Positions 26,261 to 34,390 of a stretch of DNA of 64,000 bases are shown here, in pieces. The notes beneath the pieces were generated by a model. The model ran no database searches. It was given only the letters and a program-made list of their open reading frames with translations, and was not told the origin of the DNA. The position numbers and the translations under genes were made by a program. Source of the stretch: Streptomyces sp. BV286 (GTDB lineage Bacteria > Actinomycetota > Actinomycetes > Streptomycetales > Streptomycetaceae); the NCBI RefSeq assembly GCF_019090165.1, contig NZ_JAHRIB010000212.1:62001-126000 (forward strand), read 5' to 3'. How positions within the stretch are numbered: position 1 is the stretch's first letter; the number at the start of each line of letters is the position of its first letter.

Positions 26261-28987
26261 GTGGCAGATTCAGCATCGAAGAAGACCGAGAAGACCTCCG
26301 GCGGCGGACGGCCGCGACTGATGCTCATGGACGGGCACTCGCTGGCGTACCGAGCGTTCTTCGCGCTGCCCGCGGAGAACTTCACGACGGCGACGGGCCA
26401 GCCGACGAACGCGATCTACGGCTTCGCGTCGATGCTCGCCAACACGCTGCGCGACGAGGCGCCCACGCACTTCGCGGTGGCGTTCGACGTGTCCCGCAAG
26501 ACATGGCGTTCCGAGGAGTTCGCCGAGTACAAGGCCAACAGGTCGAAGACGCCGGACGAGTTCAAGGGCCAGGTCGAGCTGATCGGCGAGGTCCTCGACA
26601 CGATGCACGTCGACCGGTTCGCCGTCGACGGCTTCGAGGCGGACGACATCATCGCCACGCTCGCCACGCAGGCCGAGGCCGAGGGCTTCGACGTGCTGAT
26701 CGTCACCGGCGACCGTGACTCCTTCCAGCTGGTCTCCGAGCACACGACCGTGCTCTATCCGACCAAGGGGGTCTCCGAGCTGACGCGGTTCACCCCGGAG
26801 AAGGTCTTCGAGAAGTACGGCCTCACCCCCGCCCAGTACCCCGACTTCGCGGCCCTGCGCGGCGACCCGTCCGACAACCTGCCGGGCATTCCCGGCGTCG
26901 GCGAGAAGACCGCCGCGAAGTGGATCAACCAGTTCGGGTCGTTCGCGGAGCTGGTCGAGCGTGCCGACGAGGTCAAGGGCAAGGCCGGGCAGAACCTCCG
27001 CGACCACCTGGAGTCCGTCAAGCTCAACCGCCGCCTGACGGCGATGGTCTGTGACGTCGAGCTGCCGAAGACGGTCGCCGACCTGGAGCGCGCCCCGTAC
27101 GACCGCACGGCGCTCGCGATGGTCCTGGACACGCTGGAGATCCGTAACCCGTCGCTGCGCGAGCGGCTGCTGGCCGTCGACCCCGGGGCGGAGGAGGCCG
27201 ACGCCGGCCCGCCGGCCGCCCCGGGCGTGGCCGTGGACGGCACGGTCATCGGCGCGGGCGAGCTGCAGCCCTGGCTCGCCGAGCACGGCACGGCGGTCCT
27301 CGGTGTCGCCACGGTCGACACCTGGGCGCTCGGTACGGGATCGGTCGCCGAGGTCGCCCTCGCCGCGGCCGGCGGCGCCGCCGCGTGGTTCGACCCGGCG
27401 CAGCTCGACGAGACCGACGAGAACGCGTTCGCGCGGTGGCTCGCCGACCCCGCCAGTCCCAAGGTGCTGCACAACGCCAAGGGCGTCATGCGGGTGTTCG
27501 CCGAGCACGGCTGGAGCGTCGAGGGCATCTCCATGGACACCGCCCTGGCCGCCTATCTCGTCAAGCCGGGCCGCCGCTCCTTCGACCTGGACGCACTGTC
27601 GCTGGAGTACCTCGGCCGGGAGCTGGCGCCCGCCGCGGCGGCCGACGGACAGCTCGCCTTCGGCGCGGACGACGCGGCCGAGGCCGACGCGCTCATGGTC
27701 CAGGCCCGGGCCGTCCTCGACCTGGGCGAGGCCTTCGCGGAGCGGCTCAAGGAGGTCGGCGCGGCCGACCTCCTCCAGGACATGGAGCTGCCCACCTCGA
27801 CACTGCTCGCCCGCCTGGAGCGGCACGGCATCGCGGCGGACAGGGCCCACCTGGAAGCGATGGAGCAGTTGTTCGCGGGCGCCGTGCAGCAGGCCGTGAA
27901 GGAGGCGCACGCGGCGGCCGGGCACGAGTTCAACCTCGGCTCGCCCAAGCAGCTCCAGGAAGTCCTCTTCGGCGAGCTGGGCCTGCCCAAGACGAAGAAG
28001 ACGAAGACCGGGTACACGACGGACGCCGACGCGCTCGCCTGGCTGGCCACCCAGACCGACAACGAACTGCCCGTCGTCATGCTCCGTCACCGTGAGCAGG
28101 CGAAGCTGCGGGTGACCGTCGAGGGCCTGATCAAGACGATCGCCGCGGACGGCCGCATCCACACCACCTTCCACCAGACGGTGGCCGCGACGGGCCGCCT
28201 CTCCTCGCAGGACCCGAACCTGCAGAACATCCCGGTCCGCACCGAGGAGGGCCGCGCGATCCGCCGCGGCTTCGTGGTCGGTGAGGGCTTCGAGTCCCTC
28301 ATGACCGCCGACTACAGCCAGATCGAGCTGCGCGTGATGGCCCACCTCTCCGAGGACGAGGGTCTCCTGGAGGCGTTCAGTTCCGGCGAGGACCTGCACA
28401 CCACCGTCGCCTCCCAGGTGTTCTCCGTCGAGGGGACGGCCGTCGACGCGGAGATGCGCCGCAAGATCAAGGCCATGTCGTACGGGCTGGCCTACGGCCT
28501 GTCGGCCTTTGGTCTGTCCCAGCAGCTGAACATCGACGCGGGCGAGGCGCGGGTCCTGATGGACACCTACTTCGAGCGTTTCGGAGGAGTTCGGGACTAT
28601 CTCCGCCGCGCGGTCGACGAGGCGCGGGCGACCGGCTACACGGCGACGCTCTTCGGGCGCCGCCGCTACCTCCCCGACCTCAACAGCGACAACCGTCAGC
28701 GCCGCGAGGCGGCCGAGCGCATGGCTCTCAACGCGCCGATCCAGGGCACGGCGGCGGACATCGTCAAGATCGCCATGCTGAACGTGGACCGCGCCCTGCG
28801 CGAAGCGGACCTCAAGTCCCGCATGCTCCTCCAGGTCCATGACGAAATCGTCCTGGAGATCGCGCCGGGCGAGCGGGCGAAGGCCGAGGAACTGGTCCGC
28901 CGGGAGATGGCCGGAGCGGTGCGGCTCCGGGCGCCCCTGGACGTCTCGGTCGGCTCCGGCGCGGATTGGGAGTCGGCGGCGCACTAG
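26261..28987 (+). CDS. polA: DNA polymerase I
   Basis: A 908-residue repair and Okazaki-fragment polymerase. The 5'-3' exonuclease domain (about 20-310) has LMLMDGHSLAYRAFF, FEADDIIATLA, and GDPSDNLPGIPGVGEKTA for the helix-hairpin-helix. The middle domain (about 325-530) lacks the acidic residues of a proofreading exonuclease, as in other actinobacterial PolA. Polymerase motifs are A (DYSQIELRVMAHL, Asp near 684), B (RRKIKAMSYGLAYGLS) and C (QVHDEIVLE, Asp near 861). GTG 26261 was chosen over the far upstream start at 26162 because it gives the conserved N-terminus. It is divergent from the FdhF-like gene. Confidence 0.98.
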   Translation: MADSASKKTEKTSGGGRPRLMLMDGHSLAYRAFFALPAENFTTATGQPTNAIYGFASMLANTLRDEAPTHFAVAFDVSRKTWRSEEFAEYKANRSKTPDEFKGQVELIGEVLDTMHVDRFAVDGFEADDIIATLATQAEAEGFDVLIVTGDRDSFQLVSEHTTVLYPTKGVSELTRFTPEKVFEKYGLTPAQYPDFAALRGDPSDNLPGIPGVGEKTAAKWINQFGSFAELVERADEVKGKAGQNLRDHLESVKLNRRLTAMVCDVELPKTVADLERAPYDRTALAMVLDTLEIRNPSLRERLLAVDPGAEEADAGPPAAPGVAVDGTVIGAGELQPWLAEHGTAVLGVATVDTWALGTGSVAEVALAAAGGAAAWFDPAQLDETDENAFARWLADPASPKVLHNAKGVMRVFAEHGWSVEGISMDTALAAYLVKPGRRSFDLDALSLEYLGRELAPAAAADGQLAFGADDAAEADALMVQARAVLDLGEAFAERLKEVGAADLLQDMELPTSTLLARLERHGIAADRAHLEAMEQLFAGAVQQAVKEAHAAAGHEFNLGSPKQLQEVLFGELGLPKTKKTKTGYTTDADALAWLATQTDNELPVVMLRHREQAKLRVTVEGLIKTIAADGRIHTTFHQTVAATGRLSSQDPNLQNIPVRTEEGRAIRRGFVVGEGFESLMTADYSQIELRVMAHLSEDEGLLEAFSSGEDLHTTVASQVFSVEGTAVDAEMRRKIKAMSYGLAYGLSAFGLSQQLNIDAGEARVLMDTYFERFGGVRDYLRRAVDEARATGYTATLFGRRRYLPDLNSDNRQRREAAERMALNAPIQGTAADIVKIAMLNVDRALREADLKSRMLLQVHDEIVLEIAPGERAKAEELVRREMAGAVRLRAPLDVSVGSGADWESAAH

Positions 28988-29023
28988 CTCCGCCGCAGGA
29001 GAGGGACCTCGGCTGCGGCCGGG

Positions 29024-29061
29024 CAGTTCCCCGCGCCCTTCCACGGGGGCGCGGGGAACTG
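29024..29061 (+). terminator. Hairpin downstream of polA made from the intergenic repeat core
   Basis: CAGTTCCCCGCGCCC at 29024-29038 is repeated inverted at 29047-29061 with an 8-nt loop, 37 nt after the polA stop. The arms are the same core as the dispersed repeats at 1795-1830 and 8363-8562, here arranged head to head so that it can act as a terminator. Confidence 0.75.
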
Positions 29062-29202
29062 TGCGATCGGCCCCCACGACCCGCACCCGGCACTACCCGC
29101 AAGCCTCCGCCCGCCCCCTTTCCCCCACCCCCGGGAGAGGCCCGTCACCCGCGTGGACGCCGACGGGGAGCCCCCGGCGATGCCCGCCGCAAGGATGCGG
29201 GC

Positions 29203-30300
29203 ATGCGTCCTCACATACGGAACACGCGGCGCACGCGGTACGTACCGTCCGTACGACACTGCCGCACCGCGCTCGTCGCAGCCCTTGCCTCGGTGCTCAT
29301 CGCACCGGTCCCCGCCGTCTCGGCCGCTGCCGCCAGTCCCAGAATCCCCACCGGAGCAGCGACCAGACGCCTCCCGGCGGACACCCCCGGCGAGTACCGG
29401 CAGACCGGCACCCCCGGCCATCGCGCCCACTCCGACGACCCCACCGACTCCGTCACCTGCCACGCCCCTCACGCGCCCGGCCTCGCCGCCCGCCTGTCGC
29501 ACGACATCCGGGCAGCGCTGTCGTCCCGGGACGGCACGGTCTCCGTGGCCGTGCACGACGACCTGGGCCTGACCTGCGAACTGGCGAGCCGACGGCAGTA
29601 CGACTCCGCGAGCGTCGCCAAGGTACTGATCATGGAAGGGCTGCTGAGGCGGGCCGAGGAACGGGGCCGCAAGCTCACCGGCTGGGAGACGACGAACGTC
29701 CGCCCCATGATCGTCAGCTCCGACAACGACGCCGCCTGGCGGCTGTGGACCGCCCTGGGGCACACCTACCTGAACGGCTTCCTCGCCCGCGTCCGTACCC
29801 GCGCCACCGTCCTCGGACCCGGCGGCTACTGGGGCCTCACCCGCACCACGGCCGACGACCAGATGCGCCTGCTGGACGTCCTGACCAACACCCGCTCCTT
29901 CCTCCGCACCCGCGCGTACGGCCTCAAACTGCTCTCCGAGGTCCGCTCCGACCAGCGCTGGGGAGTTCCCGCCGGAATGCCGCCCGGGCTGAAGGCCCAC
30001 GTCAAGAACGGCTGGCTGCCCCGCTCCACCCACGGCTGGCGCGTCCACAGCGTCGGCGCGTTCACCGGCGAGGGCCGCGCGTACCGGATCGTCGTCCTGT
30101 CCCACGACAACCCCACGAAGGCGTACGGCGTCCGCACCATCGAGCGCATAGCGCAGGCCGTGCACAGAGGGCTGGGCCAGGGCCGCGTCCTCGGCCGCGA
30201 CCTCACCCCGCCGGCGGCGATCAGCGAGGAACCGGACGGCTCCGCTCCGTACGATCCGCTGCCGGGCTGGGACGCACCGGAGCCGGACGCCACACCCTGA
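29203..30300 (+). CDS. Secreted serine hydrolase (beta-lactamase / penicillin-binding fold)
   Basis: A 365-residue protein with an N-terminal signal (hydrophobic RTALVAALASVLIAPVPAVSA, within about 21-41). The three motifs of the penicillin-recognising fold are present: SxxK as SVAK (137-140), SDN (173-175) and KNG in HVKNGWLP. The domain resembles class A beta-lactamases and the related exported serine hydrolases of streptomycetes, so it may hydrolyse a beta-lactam or a cell-wall peptide. ATG 29203 has an AAGGA ribosome binding site and starts the signal peptide. Its last 80 bases overlap the DUF4184 gene tail to tail. Confidence 0.87.
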   Translation: MRPHIRNTRRTRYVPSVRHCRTALVAALASVLIAPVPAVSAAAASPRIPTGAATRRLPADTPGEYRQTGTPGHRAHSDDPTDSVTCHAPHAPGLAARLSHDIRAALSSRDGTVSVAVHDDLGLTCELASRRQYDSASVAKVLIMEGLLRRAEERGRKLTGWETTNVRPMIVSSDNDAAWRLWTALGHTYLNGFLARVRTRATVLGPGGYWGLTRTTADDQMRLLDVLTNTRSFLRTRAYGLKLLSEVRSDQRWGVPAGMPPGLKAHVKNGWLPRSTHGWRVHSVGAFTGEGRAYRIVVLSHDNPTKAYGVRTIERIAQAVHRGLGQGRVLGRDLTPPAAISEEPDGSAPYDPLPGWDAPEPDATP

Positions 30301-31075
30301 CCGCCACGCCGTACACCGCCAGACCGACGGCCAGCCCGGCCCCTGCCCCGAAGCACAGGGTGGGGATCAGCTCCCACGGCTTCGCACGCGAACCCCAGTA
30401 GTCCCACCACCGCATCGCCCGCTGCGCGGCCGCCGCCACCGCGCAGCCGCCGATCAGCGCCGCCGCCAGCCAGCGGTCGCGCACCGACAGCACGGGCACG
30501 CCCACCGGCTCCGCGTCGTGCTGCCGCCGCACGGCCACCACGACGAACGCGGCGATCACCACGGCGGCGACCGCCGAACCGCCGTACTGCAGGTACCAGT
30601 ACAGGGGCGAGCCCGCGATCTCCCGCCCCAGCACGGGAAACACCCGCATGCCCCACCGGTCGAGGTGCGTGAACGCGTCCCACACGACATGGGTCAGCGC
30701 GCCGGACACCGCGGACACGTACCACCACAGGGCGAGCGACGCGCGTGGGCGGGCGCGCGGCGCACCGCAGCGCAGGAGGGCCCCGATACGCCCCTGCCTG
30801 CCCCGCGGCAGCAGAGCCACCAGCGGCTCGCGCAGCACCAGCCAGGCACCCACGAGCGCCCAGGCGACCAGGACGTCGACCGTGAACACCCCGGTGAACG
30901 AGTGCGTGAAGTCGCCGAACTCCATCGCCTCCGGCAGCACACTCGCCACGTAATAGGTCATGTCGGGCGCCAGTGAACCGGCGACGAGTACGGCCGGGAC
31001 CAGTCGGCCGCGTCCGGACCCGTCGGCACGCACGGCAGGCAGGACCGCCGCGACGTGGCTGAGAGTGAACGGCAA
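30221..31075 (-). CDS. DUF4184 multi-pass membrane protein
   Basis: A 284-residue protein beginning LPFTLSHVAAVLPAV, the usual start of DUF4184 proteins, which are distantly related to metal-dependent membrane hydrolases. His in TLSH, Asp in GSLAPDM, His in DFTHSFTG and HVVWDAFTH form a set of conserved polar residues that could bind metal. Five or six hydrophobic segments follow. A TTG start at 31075 is preceded by GGGGAG at good spacing, so I reject the longer upstream frame. The 3' end overlaps the convergent serine hydrolase gene by 80 bp. Confidence 0.85.
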   Translation of the reverse strand: MPFTLSHVAAVLPAVRADGSGRGRLVPAVLVAGSLAPDMTYYVASVLPEAMEFGDFTHSFTGVFTVDVLVAWALVGAWLVLREPLVALLPRGRQGRIGALLRCGAPRARPRASLALWWYVSAVSGALTHVVWDAFTHLDRWGMRVFPVLGREIAGSPLYWYLQYGGSAVAAVVIAAFVVVAVRRQHDAEPVGVPVLSVRDRWLAAALIGGCAVAAAAQRAMRWWDYWGSRAKPWELIPTLCFGAGAGLAVGLAVYGVAVRVWRPAPVRPSPAADRTERSRPVPR

Positions 31076-31378
31076 CTGGGCTCCCCGAGAACGACGTTGA
31101 CCGGAATCCGACGGTTCTGACGGTCCTGGCCGTCCCTTGATCGGTGACGCCCAGTATTGCGTGAACGGTTCCCGGCGGACGCGCATGGTCCGGTGTCGCC
31201 GGGGCAGGACGAACGGGATGTGGCCAACCGGTGAAAATCGGGCACGAACAGGTGTCTGCGCGGCGGAAGTTGTCGTAGGGTCACCTGGGTTGCCGTACTG
31301 GGGAGTGCGGCCCGCAACAGCGGACAGCAGGAGAACGCGCGGAACACGGGCGATCGTCCATCGGGAGGGGTTCACGCA
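31076..31378. promoter_or_regulatory. Divergent upstream region of DUF4184 and transglycosylase genes
   Basis: This 303-nt gap holds no gene. GTTGTCGTAGGGTCACC near 31268-31284 contains a TAGGGT that could be a -10 box for the plus-strand gene, leaving a leader of about 95 nt. Cell-wall hydrolase genes in this group are sometimes preceded by a cyclic di-AMP riboswitch, but I could not find its conserved elements here. Confidence 0.3.
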
Positions 31379-33097
31379 ATGGCGGCGCAATTCGGCAGGC
31401 GGGTCGTCAAGGGGGCCGCGACCACGGCCGTGGCCGCGGTCGCGGTGGCGGCCCTGTCCGCGTCCCAGGCCCCGGGCGTGACGGACACGTCGCAGGGCAG
31501 ACAGAACACCGGCTCCTCGCCCGATGTGCTCGCCGACGACAGCGCGACCGGCAACTCGCCCTATTACACGGACCTCCCGCCGCTCAACAGCCCGACGGCG
31601 ACCCCCAGCGCGGGCACCGGCACGCCCGCCGCCACGGGTGACGCCGAGGCGGGCATACCCGCGACCGTCCTCGACGCCTACAAGAAGGCCGAGGCGGCGC
31701 TGGGCGACTCCAAGCCGGGGTGCAACCTCCCCTGGCAGCTTCTCGCGGCCATCGGCAAGGTCGAGTCCGGACAGGCCCGCGGCGGCAAGGTCGACGCGAA
31801 CGGCACCACGATCAGCCCGATCCTCGGCCCGCAGCTCGACGGCAACGGCTTCGCGCTCATCAGGGACACCGACAACGGCGCGTACGACGGCGACAGCAGC
31901 TACGACAGTGCCGTCGGGCCCATGCAGTTCATCCCGTCCACCTGGGCGTGGGCGGCCCGCGACGGCAACGACGACGGCAAGAAGGACCCCAACAACGTCT
32001 ACGACGCGGCCCTCGCCGCCGGCCACTACCTGTGCCGGTTCGGCTGGGACCTGTCCGACCGCGCCGATCTCAGGCGCGCGATCCTCAGCTACAACAACTC
32101 GACGGAGTACCTGAACACGGTCCTGTCGTGGCTGGAGTACTACCGCAAGGGCACCCACGAGGTTCCGGACGGCACGGGCACGCTGCCCTCCGGCCGCAGC
32201 GACGGCAACACCGGCAACAGCGGCAACACGGGGAACACCGGCGGCGGGGGCGGCACCACCCCGACGCCGACCCCTCCGGGCACGAAGCCGCCCACCAGCC
32301 AGGAACCGGGCTCGGGCGGCTCCACGAGCCCGAGCCCGAAGCCGCCCAGCACGCCGAACACGCCTCCCGGCACGCCGTCGACGCCGCCGAGCACCCCCAC
32401 ACCCACCGACACGGTGGACCACCTGGAGAACGCGGGTACGGGCAAGCTCACCGCGACCGCGGGCGACGCCTTCGCCGAGAGGGCCGCCGCCCGGACCGAG
32501 ACCAAGGCCGGCAAGGCCGTCGCGAAGGTCCGCGTCCGGTTCACGATCGTCGGCGACACCGACGCGGTCTTCACCGGCGGTGAGAGCGTCGCGACCGCCG
32601 TCACCGACGGCTCCGGCGTGGCGACCGCGCCCGTCCTCCAGGCCGGCGAGAAGACCGGCGGATTCACGGTCCGCGCCACCGTCGTCGGCCGCTCCGTCGC
32701 AGGCCTCGACTACGCGGCGACGGTCACCGCCCGCCAGGCCGACGGCCTCGCCCGCACCACCGACACCGCGCTGACCTGCGTCCCGGGCGGAGAGTTCGCG
32801 GACCAGGTCGAGGTGAAGGCCACCTACAAGGGGGCCGCCGCGGACGGTGTCGCCGCGACCGCCTCGCTCATCAAGGCGGCAGGCGACGCGACCGAGAACG
32901 ACAAGGGCCCGTACTTCAAGGACGCGGCCGGCAAGACGCTACGCACCCTCGCCGGCCTCGAGACGGGCGAGAACGGCCTGCTGAAGCTGCCGAAGCTGTT
33001 CGCGGACGACACGGCCGGCACGTACCTGCTGCGGATCACCACGACCGGCGGCGCGACGCTGACCGTCGAACTGAAGGTGGCGGCGGCCGCCTCCTAG
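31379..33097 (+). CDS. Secreted lytic transglycosylase with C-terminal Ig-like domains
   Basis: A 572-residue exported protein. Residues 1-30 form a signal (KGAATTAVAAVAVAALSASQA). A soluble transglycosylase domain (about 95-255) has the catalytic Glu129 in AAIGKVESGQ, followed by GPMQFIPSTWAWAA and the helix with LSYNNSTEYLNTVLSWLEYY, as in MltB-like enzymes that cleave peptidoglycan glycan strands to anhydro-muropeptides. A Gly/Asn then Pro/Thr/Ser-rich linker (about 270-345) leads to two Ig-like, Big-type modules (about 350-572) that may bind the wall. GGGAGGGG precedes ATG 31379. A strong hairpin follows the stop. Confidence 0.88.
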   Translation: MAAQFGRRVVKGAATTAVAAVAVAALSASQAPGVTDTSQGRQNTGSSPDVLADDSATGNSPYYTDLPPLNSPTATPSAGTGTPAATGDAEAGIPATVLDAYKKAEAALGDSKPGCNLPWQLLAAIGKVESGQARGGKVDANGTTISPILGPQLDGNGFALIRDTDNGAYDGDSSYDSAVGPMQFIPSTWAWAARDGNDDGKKDPNNVYDAALAAGHYLCRFGWDLSDRADLRRAILSYNNSTEYLNTVLSWLEYYRKGTHEVPDGTGTLPSGRSDGNTGNSGNTGNTGGGGGTTPTPTPPGTKPPTSQEPGSGGSTSPSPKPPSTPNTPPGTPSTPPSTPTPTDTVDHLENAGTGKLTATAGDAFAERAAARTETKAGKAVAKVRVRFTIVGDTDAVFTGGESVATAVTDGSGVATAPVLQAGEKTGGFTVRATVVGRSVAGLDYAATVTARQADGLARTTDTALTCVPGGEFADQVEVKATYKGAAADGVAATASLIKAAGDATENDKGPYFKDAAGKTLRTLAGLETGENGLLKLPKLFADDTAGTYLLRITTTGGATLTVELKVAAAAS

Positions 33098-33107
33098 ACC
33101 CGTGGGC

Positions 33108-33149
33108 CGACGGTGCCCCCTCGCCCCGACGGGCGAGGGGGCACCGTCG
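33108..33149 (+). terminator. Terminator after the transglycosylase gene
   Basis: A perfect 19-bp inverted repeat (33108-33126 with 33131-33149) with a 4-nt loop starts 10 nt after the stop codon. The core is GGTGCCCCCTCGCCC. It separates the transglycosylase from the next unit. Confidence 0.9.
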
Positions 33150-33157
33150 TCTGTGTG

Positions 33158-33171
33158 TGCAACGTGTTCTC
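33158..33171. promoter_or_regulatory. Possible KstR-like operator
   Basis: TGCAACGTGTTCTC fits the TNNAACNNGTTNNA pattern of actinobacterial KstR sites except at the last base. It lies 71 nt before the small-protein start and upstream of the DUF3068 gene, just after the terminator, which is where an operator would be expected. Assignment is by pattern only. Confidence 0.35.
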
Positions 33172-33241
33172 ATCTCGCCCGCCCGTTGCTACGGTGCCCG
33201 ACCTGACGACGTATCAGTTCCGTCCGTGCCGGGAGGCCCGC

Positions 33242-33376
33242 ATGCGTGCCCTGATCGCCGCCGCGACCGGTCTCGCCCTCGCGTTCGCGCTGGTCCTCAC
33301 GATCACCGCCATGGGATCGCCGTCGGGCGAGACGTCACCCGAGCCGATGCTCACCACCGTCCCCAGCCACCCGTAA
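33242..33376 (+). CDS. Small membrane or secreted protein, SPW_0924-like
   Basis: A 44-residue protein with a single hydrophobic helix (MRALIAAATGLALAFALVL) and a short polar tail ending MLTTVPSHP. Its length and the tail resemble a small family known in streptomycetes as SPW_0924, recognised from memory. It is too short for a catalytic domain and is probably a membrane-inserted accessory peptide. ATG 33242 follows CGGGAGG. It lies 21 nt before the DUF3068 gene and is probably in one operon with it. Confidence 0.7.
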   Translation: MRALIAAATGLALAFALVLTITAMGSPSGETSPEPMLTTVPSHP

Positions 33377-33397
33377 CGCACAGGGAGGGCCGCCGAG

Positions 33398-34390
33398 ATG
33401 CGCCGCAAGGCCAGCCTGATCCTGCTCGCCCTCGCCGTGTTCTTCACGGCCCTGTCCCCGCTGCTGCGCTGGTACGCCTTCCCGCGCCTGGCCAAGATCC
33501 CCGCCAACCAGTACCAGGACATGGTCCTGGAAGCGAAGGACGCGACCCTCCTCGACTACGGCAGCATGACGGCCAAGAAGGTCGACAAGGTCACCATCGT
33601 GCAGACCCTCAAGGGCAACGTCGAAGCCTCCGAGAAGATCGAGAGGACCGCGGGCCGCGACGTCGTCGTCTGGGACGGCCTCTCCTACGTCCAGGGTCCC
33701 GACGGCGAGATGGTCTCCAAGTTCCCCGAGCGGTACATCTTCGACGCCCACACCCAGGAACCCGTCCACGCCACCGGCGAGATGGTCGACGGCGACCCCG
33801 TCAAACGCGAGGGCATCGAGTTCAAGTGGCCCTTCCTGACGGAGAAGAGGGACTACGAGTACTTCGACGCGCAGGCCCGGATCACCGCACCCATCCACTA
33901 CAAGGGCACCCAGGACTTCCGGGGCGTCGACGTCTACTACTTCGAGCAGACCATCCCCTGGACCAAGGTGCCCTTCCCGAAGACCATGCCCGTCGAAGGC
34001 ATCACCCCGGAGTCGGTCGCCAAGACGGGCACGACCCGCTGGTACACCACGGTCCGCAAGTTCTGGGTCGAACCCGTCACCGGCGCACCCGTGTACGGGG
34101 AGGAGATCCACAAGGAGGAGCTGCGCGGCGGCAGCCTCCTCGGCGACCGCGACAAGGTGACGGCCTTCGCCGGGCACGTGAAGATGCGCGAGGACTACAT
34201 CCGCTCCACGGTCGACCTCGTCAAGTCCCAGCGACTCCTCGTCCTGCTGATGACCTCGTACCTGCCCTGGGGCTTCCTGGCTCTGGGCATCGGACTGCTG
34301 TCCCTCTCCCTGTACCTGGAGGCCCGCGGCCGCCGCCCCGGCGACCCCTCGCCCACCGGGCCCCGGGAGCAGGAGCCCGTCAGCGCCTGA
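33398..34390 (+). CDS. DUF3068 family membrane protein
   Basis: A 330-residue protein with an N-terminal hydrophobic helix (about 5-25) and a C-terminal one (about 280-305), leaving a large exposed domain between them. Exposed segments such as DYGSMTAKKVDKVTIVQTL, VVVWDGLSYV and VYYFEQTIPWTKVPF are typical of DUF3068, an actinobacterial family of unknown function, some members of which have been grouped with PorA-like envelope proteins. The ribosome binding site is AGGGAGG. Its stop overlaps the convergent hrpB gene by 11 bp. Probable role: cell envelope, possibly lipid or steroid related given the KstR-like site upstream. Confidence 0.83.
   Translation: MRRKASLILLALAVFFTALSPLLRWYAFPRLAKIPANQYQDMVLEAKDATLLDYGSMTAKKVDKVTIVQTLKGNVEASEKIERTAGRDVVVWDGLSYVQGPDGEMVSKFPERYIFDAHTQEPVHATGEMVDGDPVKREGIEFKWPFLTEKRDYEYFDAQARITAPIHYKGTQDFRGVDVYYFEQTIPWTKVPFPKTMPVEGITPESVAKTGTTRWYTTVRKFWVEPVTGAPVYGEEIHKEELRGGSLLGDRDKVTAFAGHVKMREDYIRSTVDLVKSQRLLVLLMTSYLPWGFLALGIGLLSLSLYLEARGRRPGDPSPTGPREQEPVSA

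Noticed and set aside
31261..31378. Possible cyclic di-AMP (ydaO) riboswitch before the transglycosylase gene
   Set aside because: Gene type and distance fit, but I could not find the conserved GGGGAACC-type elements or pairing. A covariance search would be needed.
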